The notes under the pieces: generated by a model
The model's input: only the letters and a program-made list of their open reading frames with translations
Told to the model about the DNA's origin: nothing
Databases searched by the model: none
Part shown: in pieces, positions 35,680 to 46,304 of the stretch
Numbering within the stretch: the stretch's first letter is position 1
Layout: each line of letters starts with the position of its first letter
Assembly (NCBI GenBank): GCA_031308135.1
Contig: JAHLJT010008756.1
Coordinates: forward strand, 131,718,413 to 131,782,412
Reading direction: 5' to 3'
DNA length: 64,000 bases
From: Acheta domesticus
Taxonomy: Eukaryota > Arthropoda > Insecta > Orthoptera > Gryllidae
Made by a program: the position numbers and the translations under genes

Positions 35680-35790
35680 TGCCTTGCTAGTGCCGAACTT
35701 TCTGCCACCGTCGGAGCTCGAACCTAGGGACCTCCCGATCAGGAACTACAGTGAAATCAGTTCATGACCTGAGCCTCCTCAGTCGCCGAC
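35680..35790 (-). mobile_element. SINE family 1, head fragment
   Basis: The minus strand reads the family head: GAGGCTCAGGTCATGAACTG, then GGGAGGTCCCTAGGTTCGAG (B-box), then CCGACGGTGGCAGAAAG. Only the 5' portion is present. Confidence 0.65.
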
Positions 35791-35799
35791 ATGCCCATT

Positions 35800-36060
35800 T
35801 AAGCAGCGTGTAACAAAAGTTTTTGTTTTTTGTTCGTTTTTTTGTATTTAAAGTCACATCAACTACTCGGTCATTAGCGACCACTATTGGAAGTAACGTT
35901 ATGACAAGATGACACGATATGGTAATGATAGGTGATGAAAGGACGAACACATACAACCATGCCCGAAGCGGGACTCAAACCCGCGACCCCACTGTCCAAG
36001 ACCACTACGGCACTACTGCTTTAGCGATCTCCGCCACTAACGAAAGTGTTGCGTCACGAC
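35800..36060 (-). mobile_element. tRNA-derived SINE, different family
   Basis: The minus strand contains TGCCGTAGTGGTCTTGG (A-box region) and GGGTTTGAGTCCCGC (B-box). A body beginning GGCATGGTTGTATGTG follows, and then an A-rich 3' end near 35820. It lies directly beside a SINE family 1 head in the same orientation. Confidence 0.65.
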
Positions 36061-36179
36061 AATTACCCAACTGGTGAGATCTGTACCGTTTCCTTTCTGA
36101 GGAGTATTTTTCGCGTGGATTATTCTTGAATCCGCAGCCAGGGTTCGTTTCCGCTTGCCTCATACTTTATTCCTGAGCT

Positions 36180-36420
36180 GCCGGCGGCGGCGGCTGCGTG
36201 ACGTCAAGGCGCCCTAAGAAGGCAAGAGGAGGGAGGGGGCTGGCAGGCAGGCGCTGCACTGCAGGAGGGAGGGGGAGGTTGAAGTGTCGGCTGCAGGCCC
36301 TCCGGCGCTGGCAGGGCGCCCGCCTCGCACCTGCAGCCTCCCACGCGCCGCAGGAAACAACGCGCAAATGGAATCTGTCGCTCTGCTGCAGGCACCTCGG
36401 CCGACGCCGTCGCTCGCGCC
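36180..36420. other. GC-rich block with CRE-like palindrome
   Basis: CpG-rich sequence with TGACGTCA at 36199-36206. Frames on both strands are open but short and without domains. Confidence 0.35.
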
Positions 36421-36535
36421 GGCTGAGGTTGATGTCGCTGCAGTGCCTCTGACCGGGAGGTACTAGTTTCGACTCCCGACGGTGGTAGGATTTTGCGACC
36501 CTAGCCTGTCAGCAGGGTCGAATCAGGGCCTTTTA
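36421..36535 (+). mobile_element. SINE family 1, head fragment
   Basis: GGTTGATGTCGCTGCAGTG is followed by CCTCTGACCGGGAGG and a B-box-like TTTCGACTCCCGACGG, ending near the AGCAGGGTCGAAT block. Confidence 0.7.
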
Positions 36536-36879
36536 ACTTCCGTATAACGTGGTGGAGACGATCACAGTAGTGCCTTCCCCTCTAGCACCTTCAGGAACTA
36601 AAGAGGAACTGCTGCCAACGATACTTCATACGTGCGTGGCTGCTGCGTAGGTTCGCGAGACGCAAGCAGGCGCGTCACAAAGATAGCGTCTGATGTTTGC
36701 GCTTTCTTCTGCGGTTTCTTACATGTGTATATTATGAACAATTGAGCATTTAGAAGGCATTTTTCGTATTTATCACAAATTAGCCAGTTTTTATGTTAGG
36801 AAGTCTAACCTGCAGCTGCACCCGGCGACGCTATAGTAGCACCCTCGAGCTTTGTCTCCTGTTTTGATGGAGAGTCGCA

Positions 36880-37115
36880 AGGCCCTGAGTCGAATCGAGA
36901 CGCTGACTGGAGGAGAATTCTAACGGCCGGATGGTGTAATCGATAGTTTTCCGTGTTTTTTCCGATCAACCACCAGCAGGTAGTAGGACGTGTAGGTCGC
37001 TGCCGGATCTCAAGTTCTATCTGGGGAGTAACACAGCCACCTCCCGAGATATAACATGCTCTTCACTTACAGATCTGTAGGAATTAAAGCACCTGTATGC
37101 AGGAAATAATCAATC
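36880..37115 (+). mobile_element. SINE family 1, middle and 3' fragment
   Basis: Contains GGAGGAGAATTCTAACGGCC, GATAGTTTTCCGTG and a CTGCCGGATCTC block, and ends in AATCAATCAATT. With 36421-36535 it may be one old element split by unrelated sequence. Confidence 0.6.
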
Positions 37116-37392
37116 AATTCCTCTCTTGCGGTGCCTCCCACGGAATTGAACTTACTCTTTTGCCTCACGTCTTTCCCCAGCCGCATCAGGAGTTTTATAG
37201 AAACAAATGAGAGATCTCTTGGTATGAAATGCTCATACTAACTTGGCTTCTCTAACATTACATGTATTATTGAAGAGAGGAATAGGAGAGAGAGAGGGAA
37301 ATAGAAAGAAAGAGAATAACAAAAAAAGAGAATGAGAGGAAGAAAGAAAAAAGAAAGAAATAGAATGAGAGAGAGGTAGAGAGATAGAGAGA

Positions 37393-37423
<31 letters not shown>

Positions 37424-39584
37424 TAAAATATGTCGTTATATTTCAATTACAGTTTCAGACAATACGCATAAAATGGTAATCACATTCAGTAGCCCTCATT
37501 GTGATACCTCTCGTTGCTGTTTCCCCAGACACATTTACAGCTATTCTTTGCAACAACTGTTATGACAGCCTCATTCTACGTCAGTTATCTCAAACTACGC
37601 AAGTCAGATACTTCCTTCCTTTGCGGTATAACCGAGGAATTTGCTCATTTGCTGAGTGTACATGATATTGATGCCCATACACAGGGTGCATGATCTACTG
37701 CGTTATTATCATTGTTACGTACTCCAAACTGCGTGAGAAATAAGGGCGTGATGATTCAGCGTTCAGATTGGGGAAGTGTTTCGCAACTCTTGAAAAGTTG
37801 AAATCAGCCTGTCTTTTATTAATATTTGTAAACAATCTTGAAGGTGAGGAGTCCAAATAATTTTATAGACAGATGATTTGTTGCGTAAGTTTCTTTATTT
37901 TCGGCTTTCAACATGATTTGCAACACGTTTCGGGCATAAGTTGTTCCATCATCAAGCAAACACAGCAGAGACCATAAATAAAATTTGGCATCACAAACTG
38001 GCAAAAGACCGTGTCAGACCGTCACCGTAGCGGAGTAGTGAGTGAAAAATTAACTATTTGGAATCCTCACCTTAAAGATTGTTTAGAAGTGTTCCACAAA
38101 CTAAATTAACTTTTATTGCACAACCAAGAAATCAAAGCCTACCATCAAAAACACAATTTTCTGCTATCAAGTAAATGACATGTATTGTATAATAACATTT
38201 TTAAACAAGTACATCTACAAACATACCATTTTTGTCTAGAAGGTGTAACAATCATGATCAGTTATGGAATACAAAAATTATCTTTATTATAACAATATTG
38301 TATTATTTTTCCTTTTCTTAATAAATTTAAGATTTATTAAAAAATCATTGGAAAAATAGATAATTTTTTATAAAAAAATAATTAGGGCTGATAATGATAC
38401 AGTATACACTGTAGATTCTAAAATGTAGTAATCATACTGGTGATGCTGATGAAAACAAATTCAACATTCAATGAATAACAATTTATTTACAAAAAATATG
38501 CATTAATATTTTTAAACACACTACTATTCATTACAAACTAAAAATGTCTTGCACAACTCAAAGTTATCTATCCCGACATTCATATACTTATGTTCTCTTT
38601 CTTTCTCTCTCTTTCTCTCTCAGTTTATGAATTTCAATATTAGAGTTTACGAATAGTGCCGTCTTCCTTTGGTGATTTTCAAAACCTAATTTTTCACTAT
38701 ACCTTGTCGATGTTTTGAATGTTCATTTTTCATAAACTAATAGCACTATTTGGACATAATCCACATTATCTTCGGAATAAAACGTTCATCATCCATATTA
38801 TTATTCCATTAGCTATAAAACTTTCTTTCACACGCCGTTTCAAAACAACCTTCTCATCATATTTTCGTTGTTGATCCTCCACGTTGTCATGACATCCATG
38901 GAACATTGCTTACTACATAGTCTGGCTTTGCGGCAATCACGGATTCATTACAATATGTTTATTAAAATAATTTTTAAATAAGATTTTATGGGAAATTAAT
39001 ACCAGAAAAAAGAACGCAAGTTCATAAGTAATGTGTACGATCATTCAACTTGCTGTGCATTAACCCAATCGATCATTTGACAATTGAAATGGAAACAACT
39101 AATATTTTACACGAACTGCGCATTTTGTTTCGCGAGATTCGTCTACAGAGGAATCCATTCAGGCATTCTATTTGTAGGCAGCATTAACGGATACAAAAAG
39201 GATTCGGAAGACGCGCTACATTGATGACAAAGTAGAAAATCCCCTCCTTTTTCCGCCGAACGTTGTGGAAGTTTTCCCGGCATTAGTTAAAACCGATTGC
39301 GCGACCCAGCGCTAACAAATACCTTGCAACTTCCTGTCGCCAGAGCTAACATTGTGAGGGCGCTCTCTCTTCTCTTCATCGGGAGATTTAAATGAGAGCG
39401 ATTGGACAAACAGCGGCGACGGGATGAAGGGGGGGCGGGGCGGTTGTGACCGGCGGCGGTGGCGGTGGCGCTGCGTCGGATATAAATATTTGCGGTGGGA
39501 GGTGCTCCGCGCAGCGGCCCCGCCCCCGCACTCGGCCCCCTGCAACTCTCCGCGCCGGAGCACAGTGGGCCCTGCTCACACTTA
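37116..39584. other. AT-rich sequence with purine microsatellite
   Basis: A (GA)n-rich tract covers about 37275-37425. A degenerate hammerhead-like motif on the minus strand lies at 37918-37962. A small GC-rich block lies at 39420-39560. No exon was recognised. Confidence 0.4.
37918..37962 (-). ncRNA. Hammerhead-like motif, degenerate
   Basis: The minus strand reads TTTGC, TTGATGATGG, a loop, CCCGAAACGTGTT, GCAAA. TTTGC and GCAAA form a 5-bp stem I exactly where a hammerhead requires it. The core begins with T instead of C, and stem II is weak. Confidence 0.3.
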
Positions 39585-40196
39585 CAGTAGCGAACAAATT
39601 AATCCGAACACACACTGCCCCTTAGAACACTTTGTTTTCACACTGGAAAACATACGAAACTTTAACTTTTCTTGTACTTAATAATTTAAATGTCTTCCTT
39701 TGTTGTTAATAAGTTCATTTATTCTCTTAGGCATTGACTGTACTAAAATCAAACGTTGTTTTTTAATTTCTTCATCACGAAACCAGACACAACTGACTCA
39801 AGGTTGTTGTTTGTTTGTGTCACACTTCATTTTTCTGAGTCGATTGGATTTAGATGAGTCTTGCGATTGGATTTAGATCAAAAGAATTTCCTGGCCAGTG
39901 GAGCACTTGAATATTGTTCGTTTTGGAAAAATTGAAGCTTTTTTCGATGTTTCCGTGGTGTTATATCAATTGGAATGGACAAAATTAGGAACACGCTGAG
40001 AACGCTACCTACACCAAATATTACAATAAACTGAGCAAACCTACACCTACAAAAACAAATGAACCACCATCAATGAAGATTAACATAGCGCAACAATGAA
40101 TCGATCTAATTACACAGGATAGCTGTGTATCAAAAGTCTTAACAAATAATGAAAACATTACAATTCTCTCTTTTTGGATTCATTTGTTCGCTACTG
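39585..40196 (-). mobile_element. Decayed Tc1/mariner element
   Basis: Terminal inverted repeats CAGTAGCGAACAAATTAATCC (39585) and, inverted, CAGTAGCGAACAAATGAATCC (ending 40196) are nearly identical. Both are flanked by the TA target duplication (39583-39584 and 40197-40198). The 612-bp interior retains the C-terminal part of a transposase on the minus strand. The element is too short for a full Tc1-type transposase gene and is non-autonomous. Confidence 0.9.
39678..39960 (-). pseudogene. Tc1/mariner transposase C-terminal remnant
   Basis: Reading the minus strand from about 39960 gives TNNIQVLHWPGNSFDLNPI, a decayed form of the catalytic-region signature WPGNSPDLNPIE of Tc1-like transposases. 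After a stop and frame change comes VWFRDEEIKKQRLILVQSM then PKRINELI, the usual C-terminal tail, ending at a stop at 39678-39680. A ~21-base internal duplication (CGATTGGATTTAGAT twice near 39845-39875) contributed to the break. The third catalytic acidic residue region is disrupted, so the product is dead. Confidence 0.85.
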
Positions 40197-40244
40197 TACA
40201 AGAGGCGCAAAACTGGTGGTAGTGGTAAAGCGAGTATTCTACGT

Positions 40245-40515
40245 TTCTCGTCGCCGTTTCTCTCCACCTAATCTCCTTTTCTTTCGATCTTCCCTGGCAT
40301 CATCTTCGACGGCATTCGTCTGATGTCGATCGGAGAATCACGAAAACAACCGATTAGAGCAGTTGACCGTCAGAATTATCCTCGAGACAGAGATTGAATT
40401 AGACCTGTGAAGCTAGTGTCGAAAATCTTGCCATAGTCGGGAATGCTAACTCTAAGACCACACGGTCAGAGATACTGCAGTGACATCAGTTGATGCCCTG
40501 AGATACCTGCTCCCA
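40245..40515 (-). mobile_element. SINE family 1, diverged 5' part
   Basis: The minus strand contains CATCAACTGATGTCACTGCA (head), CCGACTATGGCAAGATTTTC and a TCTCCGATCGACATCAG block. The 3' half with the AATC tail is absent. Confidence 0.65.
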
Positions 40516-40799
40516 CACAATAATCATTATTATCGTCAAGTATAACGTTAACGTCGTAGTAGAGAGATCCGACGTCGAGTTTAACACTTGATTTAATAAT
40601 TTTCAGCCAGGGATTGACATTTGGGCAAGTAAAGAGTGCAGGCAAAATGAAGACATAGTTTATTATTACACTTAGAACGTGGGTATTATATGAATGTAGA
40701 GGAAATGATGCATAAGATACACACAAACTCGTGATAGATTTAGAATATGAGGGGGAGAGACAGAAATAATGAAACAATGGCAGAAACTTAAGAAAAAGA

Positions 40800-41300
40800 C
40801 AGCATCTCAGACGGGAAGTCAGGCAGGAGGGTAGAGAGGATGGCAGACGAAAAGCGAGGTAGAAGGATACAGAGGAGGGCGAGCAGAACAAAAGACGTGA
40901 AGGCGAGAAGGGAGCAGACGGGAGGGCACACCAGAAGGTAAACGGGAAGGTAGACGGGAAGGTAGGCGGGAGGGCAGAGCAGACGGGAATGTATGCGGGT
41001 GGGTAGACGAGAGAGCAGACGGGAGGTAAGACGGGAGGACAAACGGAAGGGCAGATGGGAGGGCAGACGGGAAAATAGGCGGGAGGGCAAATGAGAGGGC
41101 AGTCGGGAGGGCAGACCTGAGGGCAGACCCGAGGGCAGACCTGAGGGCAGACCTGAGAGCAGACGGGAAGGCGAGAAAGGGGCTGACGGGAAAGTAGAGA
41201 GGTCGGCAGACGGGAGGGTACATGGATGATCAGAAAGGAGGGCAGACGGAAAAATACACTGAAGGGCGGACGGAAGGACAGACGCAGGCTGCAGCACCCT
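40800..41300. repeat. Degenerate minisatellite of GGAGGGCAGACG type
   Basis: A purine-rich 12-mer, GGAGGGCAGACG, recurs with many variants. It keeps long frames open on the minus strand (up to 404 codons ending at 40466), whose Cys/Pro/Ser/Leu-rich repeats simply translate the 12-mer. I therefore call no gene. Confidence 0.85.
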
Positions 41301-41885
41301 ATAAAGCAACGGCCCGCAGACCTTCTTCCCAGCAGACGGTGCCTGCTGCGCACTGTGCACTCGCGGCTAGTGCAGCGGCGTTTGCGCTGCGCGGCTTCCG
41401 TCTCCAGCGCTGTTTGCGCCGCGCGGCGCCGCGCCGCGCCGCGTCGCGTCGCGAAGAGACGCCCGATTCCCCTCTGTCCGACCGCCGCCGCCGGCGTCTT
41501 CCGGTGCGCTTGGCTGGCGGCGCGCCGCCGCCGCCGCCGTCGATAATGGATTAAGCGCGTCCGGCGGAAGAGAGCGCGGCTGGGACGGGAGGCCGATGAG
41601 AGTGGAGGAGGGCGGCCTGAAATCTTCGGGCTTTTCAGCCTCTTTTGCACGCACCCTCTGCAGCCTTCGTATACCGCCACTCAACCAGATGTCAGTTTAT
41701 GAAACGCTCAGACAGGTGCACTGATCTTGAGTAATAAGCATCCGTTATTTAATGTTTATTCAGCGGTTCAGCGTATACTGCGGTTTTTCCAACGCTACCT
41801 GGCGTTAATCAGCTGTTTCGGTGTTGTGCAAGCGGAAGGTTGAACGACACCATAGTGACGTCACTGATGGAAATTTAATTTCGTT
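41301..41885. other. GC-rich block
   Basis: CpG-dense to about 41650 with short GCC and GCGCCGC runs. TGACGTCA occurs at 41856-41863. No exon or promoter element was recognised. Confidence 0.35.
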
Positions 41886-42075
41886 TTTGCTTTCTCGCCT
41901 TACGAATACTTCGTAAGAAGAGAAAGTTATGTAAACGTGCGCCCGAAAACAGCAAATTTTCTTCAGAAAACTCTTATAGCTGGGGTTTGATAAGGAAAAA
42001 GTGGATAAAACCTGTTGCTAAATACAGAGAAAAAAATCCTCTATTTCGTGGTGTATTCAAAATCCATATTTTGTT
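41886..42075 (+). mobile_element. Hairpin-ended repeat family, 5' fragment
   Basis: Begins with the palindrome CTTTCTCGCCTTACGAA and its complement TTCGTAAGAAGAGAAAG, then aligns with 59893-60060 through GAAAAAGTGGATAAA and TGGTGTATTCAAAATCCAT. The part carrying GTCC repeats is missing. Confidence 0.65.
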
Positions 42076-42131
42076 GCTTCTTGTTTTTTGTTGTAATATT
42101 TGTGTTTATAGTAGTGACGTGTAAGGTCCTG

Positions 42132-42165
42132 ACAATAACAATAATAACAATAATAAATCGCTAAC

Positions 42166-42197
<32 letters not shown>
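42132..42197. repeat. (AAT)n-rich microsatellite
   Basis: AATAACAATAAT units pass into about ten pure AAT units. Confidence 0.9.
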
Positions 42198-42199
<2 letters not shown>

Positions 42200-42814
42200 G
42201 TTTGAAGTCAGAAACTCTTATTTGTCATGCATTTGATCAACGCCTGACCATTTACATCAAGGTTAGAACAAAGTGTAGTGTAACGTGAACTAATAGTATT
42301 TTGGAAGAATAAAGGCTTTGTCAAACCTGAAAACAAATTTTTTCTCAAATGCGTGCAATCAATAAAACCTATTTTAATGATGTTCAATATCATTTCTAGA
42401 CTTGTATTATACATACATCTGCACACTTGGGCTGATTGAATTGCAAGTAACATGTTAGAAATATAAATATTTTGAGATATGTAAGGATCAAATGACACAT
42501 TTACTTTGTTAATGAACTAGTGTTGTAGAATTATTCATTTCTTCGTAAATGGCCTTGCTGATAATGATACAAAGCTAACAAAACATGCAACAAAATGAGT
42601 GTAGGGAACATTAATTGAGCTTACTGGGTACTTTTCTTTAATTTGTGAGACCTGCCTATCGCCATATGCAAATTTACACGCGTACTCTCCCTCTGGAATA
42701 AGAAGCTCTAATATATGCATCCGCATGTAGCATGTAACTCTTCCTCCGAGTAAGAACCAGCTGGAGAACGAAGGGGCAATACTCAAGCGCCAGTTCTCAT
42801 GCAATGTGAATGCC
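42198..42814. other. AT-rich unannotated sequence
   Basis: ORFs of 96 and 118 codons on the minus strand show no domain. Nothing else was recognised. Confidence 0.35.
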
Positions 42815-43508
42815 ACATGTCGCTGGGGGAGGGGAGGGGCTGGCACGAGGCGGGGATGCCGCAGGGGTAGGGTGGGGGGAACACGCAACACTCGGAAAGG
42901 AAGGTTAGCGAAGGGGAGTAAATCTTCATTTATTACAATCGTCTGTTAGATACCTAGCCTACATGCGGTAGTCCAGGTGTTGCGTAAACTTCACATTAAC
43001 ACCAATAGCTGCACTTTCTTTTCATATTTACGTAAAAATCTGACGATCAAATTTTCAATTCTTATTAAAGATACTGTAATGTATTAAGAATAAACTGAAG
43101 TACCCGTAATTTATTTTTCCGGAATTCATATAGTCCAGAATTAATTTTTCACAATACATTTTCATACTGTCACTTGTCGCCGGGTGAGGGGAGGGGTTGG
43201 CGCGTGGAAGGGACGCCGCAGAGGTAGGGTGGGGAGAACACGCAACAATCAGAAAGGAAGGGAAGTAAATCTTCATTTATTACAATCGGCTGTTAGATAG
43301 CTAGCCTAAATGCAGTATCCCGAAGTTTGCGTGAAGGTGCTTTACATTAACATCAATAACTGCACATTCTACGCATATTTACGTCAAAAATATGAAAAGT
43401 TAATCAAAATTTCAATTTTTATTAAACAACCACTTTAATCTGTTAAGATCAAACTGAAGTACCCCGTGTTGGTCCGCAATTCATTTTTCACAATACATTA
43501 GAGAGGAA
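42815..43508. repeat. Tandem duplication, ~347-bp unit
   Basis: Copy 1 starts near 42815 and copy 2 near 43160. TAAATCTTCATTTATTACAA lies at 42919 and 43266, and the GC-rich start (GGGGAGGGG..GGC/TTGGC, GCCGCAG.GGTAGGGTGGGG) and the AT-rich end (TTTTTCACAATACATT) recur in order. No coding potential was found. Confidence 0.85.
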
Positions 43509-43560
43509 TTCTATCGTTTCTAATGTGATCTGTTCGCCCACTTCTGATGTACCCCCCCGA

Positions 43561-43597
43561 ACACACACACAACCACACACACACACACACACACATG
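43561..43597. repeat. (CA)n microsatellite
   Basis: ACACAC run with one AACC interruption. Confidence 0.9.
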
Positions 43598-43944
43598 ATC
43601 TGACCTCTTACCGCTTTGTCCTTTCCTCGTCACTAAAACCCGGTTTGTAAGAAAAATAATTAAGAAATACACACTAAAAACGTAAAATGAATTTACTCAC
43701 TTCTATAATTTTCTGTAGATTATGTACTTTACCTTTATAATAAAGTACATTTCCCTAAGAAAATCATCCGATCTCTTCCAGTTTTAGTCACAACTTATGT
43801 ATGATTAGTACTTTAAGTATTTTATATTTAAAATCTTCATGCTTTCAATATAAGTTTTCATTTGCGCTTATGTCATTTGGCCAGCTGTTATGACCACCAT
43901 AAATATATAAATAACTTTTGTATAGAGCCACATCGTCATATGGA

Positions 43945-43972
43945 TGTCTGATGATGGACAAGCGAAACGCAC
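43945..43972 (+). ncRNA. Hammerhead-like motif, broken
   Basis: TGTCTGATGATGGACAAGCGAAACGCACA has the CTGATGA and GAAACG blocks and a 3-bp potential stem I, but stem II is lost. It lies directly at the left edge of a minisatellite. Confidence 0.2.
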
Positions 43973-43974
43973 AG

Positions 43975-44395
43975 GCGGAATGCAGAGGGGGAACGTAGAG
44001 GTGGAACGTAGAGGTGGAACGTAGAGGTGGAACGTAGAGGTGGAACGTAGAGGTGGAACGTAGAGGTGGAACGTAGAGGTGGAACGTAGAGGTGGAACGT
44101 AGAGGTGGAACGTAGAGGTGGAACGTGGAGGTGGAACGTGCAGGTGGAACGTAGAGGTGGAACGTAGAGGCGGAACGTAGAGGCGGAACGTAGAGGCGGA
44201 ACGTATAGGCGGAACGTATAGGCGGAACGTATAGGCGGAACGTATAGGCGGAACGTAGAGGCGGAACTTAGAGGCGGAACGTAGAGGCGGAACGTAGAGG
44301 CGGAACGTATAGGCGGAACGTATAGGCGGAACGTAGAGGTGGAACGTATAGGCGGAACGTAGAGGTGGAACGTAGAGGCGGAACGTAGAGGCAAG
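43975..44395. repeat. 13-bp minisatellite (GGAACGTAGAGGY)n
   Basis: About 32 units of 13 bp. The T variant of the last base dominates the left half and the C variant the right, and a GGAACGTATAGGC variant forms blocks, so the array shows local homogenisation. The 13-residue repeats encoded on the minus strand are a by-product. Confidence 0.95.
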
Positions 44396-45304
44396 GGAAG
44401 GAGTGTTCTAGGACGGAGAGACACCGGCAGGTCAAGGAATGGGTCTGGTCGAGCGGACGGCCCAGGGCGGTCGGCCGGGTCTGCCCGGACAGCAGAGACG
44501 GGGCGGGCGGGGGCAGCGGGGGCGTATCGCAGGGGCATCTGCGGTGTCGCGTGCTCAACAGGTATTACTCGCCCGTCGCCCACCGCCTCGGCGATTTATG
44601 CCCCGAGGAGGGGAGGGGAAGTCCAGCCCAGAGGGGGGAGGGGAGGGGAGGCGCATAAATCCGGGCGTAACCAGTGGCGACCTCGCTCCCCGAGGACGAG
44701 CGGCTGAGGATATGCGCGGCACGCGGACGACGCGGCGCCGAGGCGGAAGGGCTAAAGTAGCCGCGGGGAGAGGGCGGCGGCGGCGGCGGCGGTGGAATGC
44801 AGCGCGTAAGTCCCGGCAGCGGCGGACGCGCGCTGCTTGCAAAACATCCCTAATGGAGTGGATACTGAGGGGAAGTGGGTCGCTTTGATTGCCGCCACAA
44901 TTAAGATATTTAACCGTTAACTGGTGGCGTGCGGTCACAGTGACCGGCGAGAAAAATTAAATTCACTGTCTTCTCGACCGGTGCAACGCAGGAAGGTTTG
45001 GTTTACAGTACCTTCTTATCTCTTTTCTGGACATTGTTGGGGCGTGGGCTAGCTGGCCTATTTGCAGCCGTTCGCTTCTGAGAATCAGTTGAAGTTACGG
45101 ATCGGTCTCGACCGCACCTCACCAGTAGTAGAAGTTTATAGTGCACTTTTAAACTTAGAAAATCATTTTCATTTAACACTATTTTCTTATTAAAATGAAG
45201 GTTGTTTTGTGTAGTCCGTATCATATCAAATCCCTTCTATGCGTATTTCAATTGTCAACTGTGAAGGAAAAATATGGAGCAATATATGACCTGAAATTCT
45301 TTGT
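44396..45304. other. GC-rich block up to the assembly gap
   Basis: CpG-rich to about 44880 with a short GGC run at 44773. AT-rich sequence then runs to the gap. No exon was recognised. Confidence 0.35.
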
Positions 45305-46304
45305 NNNNNNNNNNNNNNNNNNNNNNNNNNNNNNNNNNNNNNNNNNNNNNNNNNNNNNNNNNNNNNNNNNNNNNNNNNNNNNNNNNNNNNNNNNNNNNNN
45401 NNNNNNNNNNNNNNNNNNNNNNNNNNNNNNNNNNNNNNNNNNNNNNNNNNNNNNNNNNNNNNNNNNNNNNNNNNNNNNNNNNNNNNNNNNNNNNNNNNNN
45501 NNNNNNNNNNNNNNNNNNNNNNNNNNNNNNNNNNNNNNNNNNNNNNNNNNNNNNNNNNNNNNNNNNNNNNNNNNNNNNNNNNNNNNNNNNNNNNNNNNNN
45601 NNNNNNNNNNNNNNNNNNNNNNNNNNNNNNNNNNNNNNNNNNNNNNNNNNNNNNNNNNNNNNNNNNNNNNNNNNNNNNNNNNNNNNNNNNNNNNNNNNNN
45701 NNNNNNNNNNNNNNNNNNNNNNNNNNNNNNNNNNNNNNNNNNNNNNNNNNNNNNNNNNNNNNNNNNNNNNNNNNNNNNNNNNNNNNNNNNNNNNNNNNNN
45801 NNNNNNNNNNNNNNNNNNNNNNNNNNNNNNNNNNNNNNNNNNNNNNNNNNNNNNNNNNNNNNNNNNNNNNNNNNNNNNNNNNNNNNNNNNNNNNNNNNNN
45901 NNNNNNNNNNNNNNNNNNNNNNNNNNNNNNNNNNNNNNNNNNNNNNNNNNNNNNNNNNNNNNNNNNNNNNNNNNNNNNNNNNNNNNNNNNNNNNNNNNNN
46001 NNNNNNNNNNNNNNNNNNNNNNNNNNNNNNNNNNNNNNNNNNNNNNNNNNNNNNNNNNNNNNNNNNNNNNNNNNNNNNNNNNNNNNNNNNNNNNNNNNNN
46101 NNNNNNNNNNNNNNNNNNNNNNNNNNNNNNNNNNNNNNNNNNNNNNNNNNNNNNNNNNNNNNNNNNNNNNNNNNNNNNNNNNNNNNNNNNNNNNNNNNNN
46201 NNNNNNNNNNNNNNNNNNNNNNNNNNNNNNNNNNNNNNNNNNNNNNNNNNNNNNNNNNNNNNNNNNNNNNNNNNNNNNNNNNNNNNNNNNNNNNNNNNNN
46301 NNNN
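45305..46304. other. Assembly gap (1000 N)
   Basis: Exactly 1000 N, the round size suggesting a placeholder rather than a measured distance. Open frames reported across it are meaningless. Confidence 0.99.

Noticed and set aside
40466..41680. 404-codon minus-strand ORF, Cys/Pro/Ser-rich
   Set aside because: Its repeats are the direct translation of a degenerate GGAGGGCAGACG minisatellite. There is no domain and alternative frames are equally open.
43936..44583. 215-codon minus-strand ORF with 13-residue repeats
   Set aside because: Thirteen residues equal three turns of the 13-bp minisatellite. No start context or flanking coding sequence is present.
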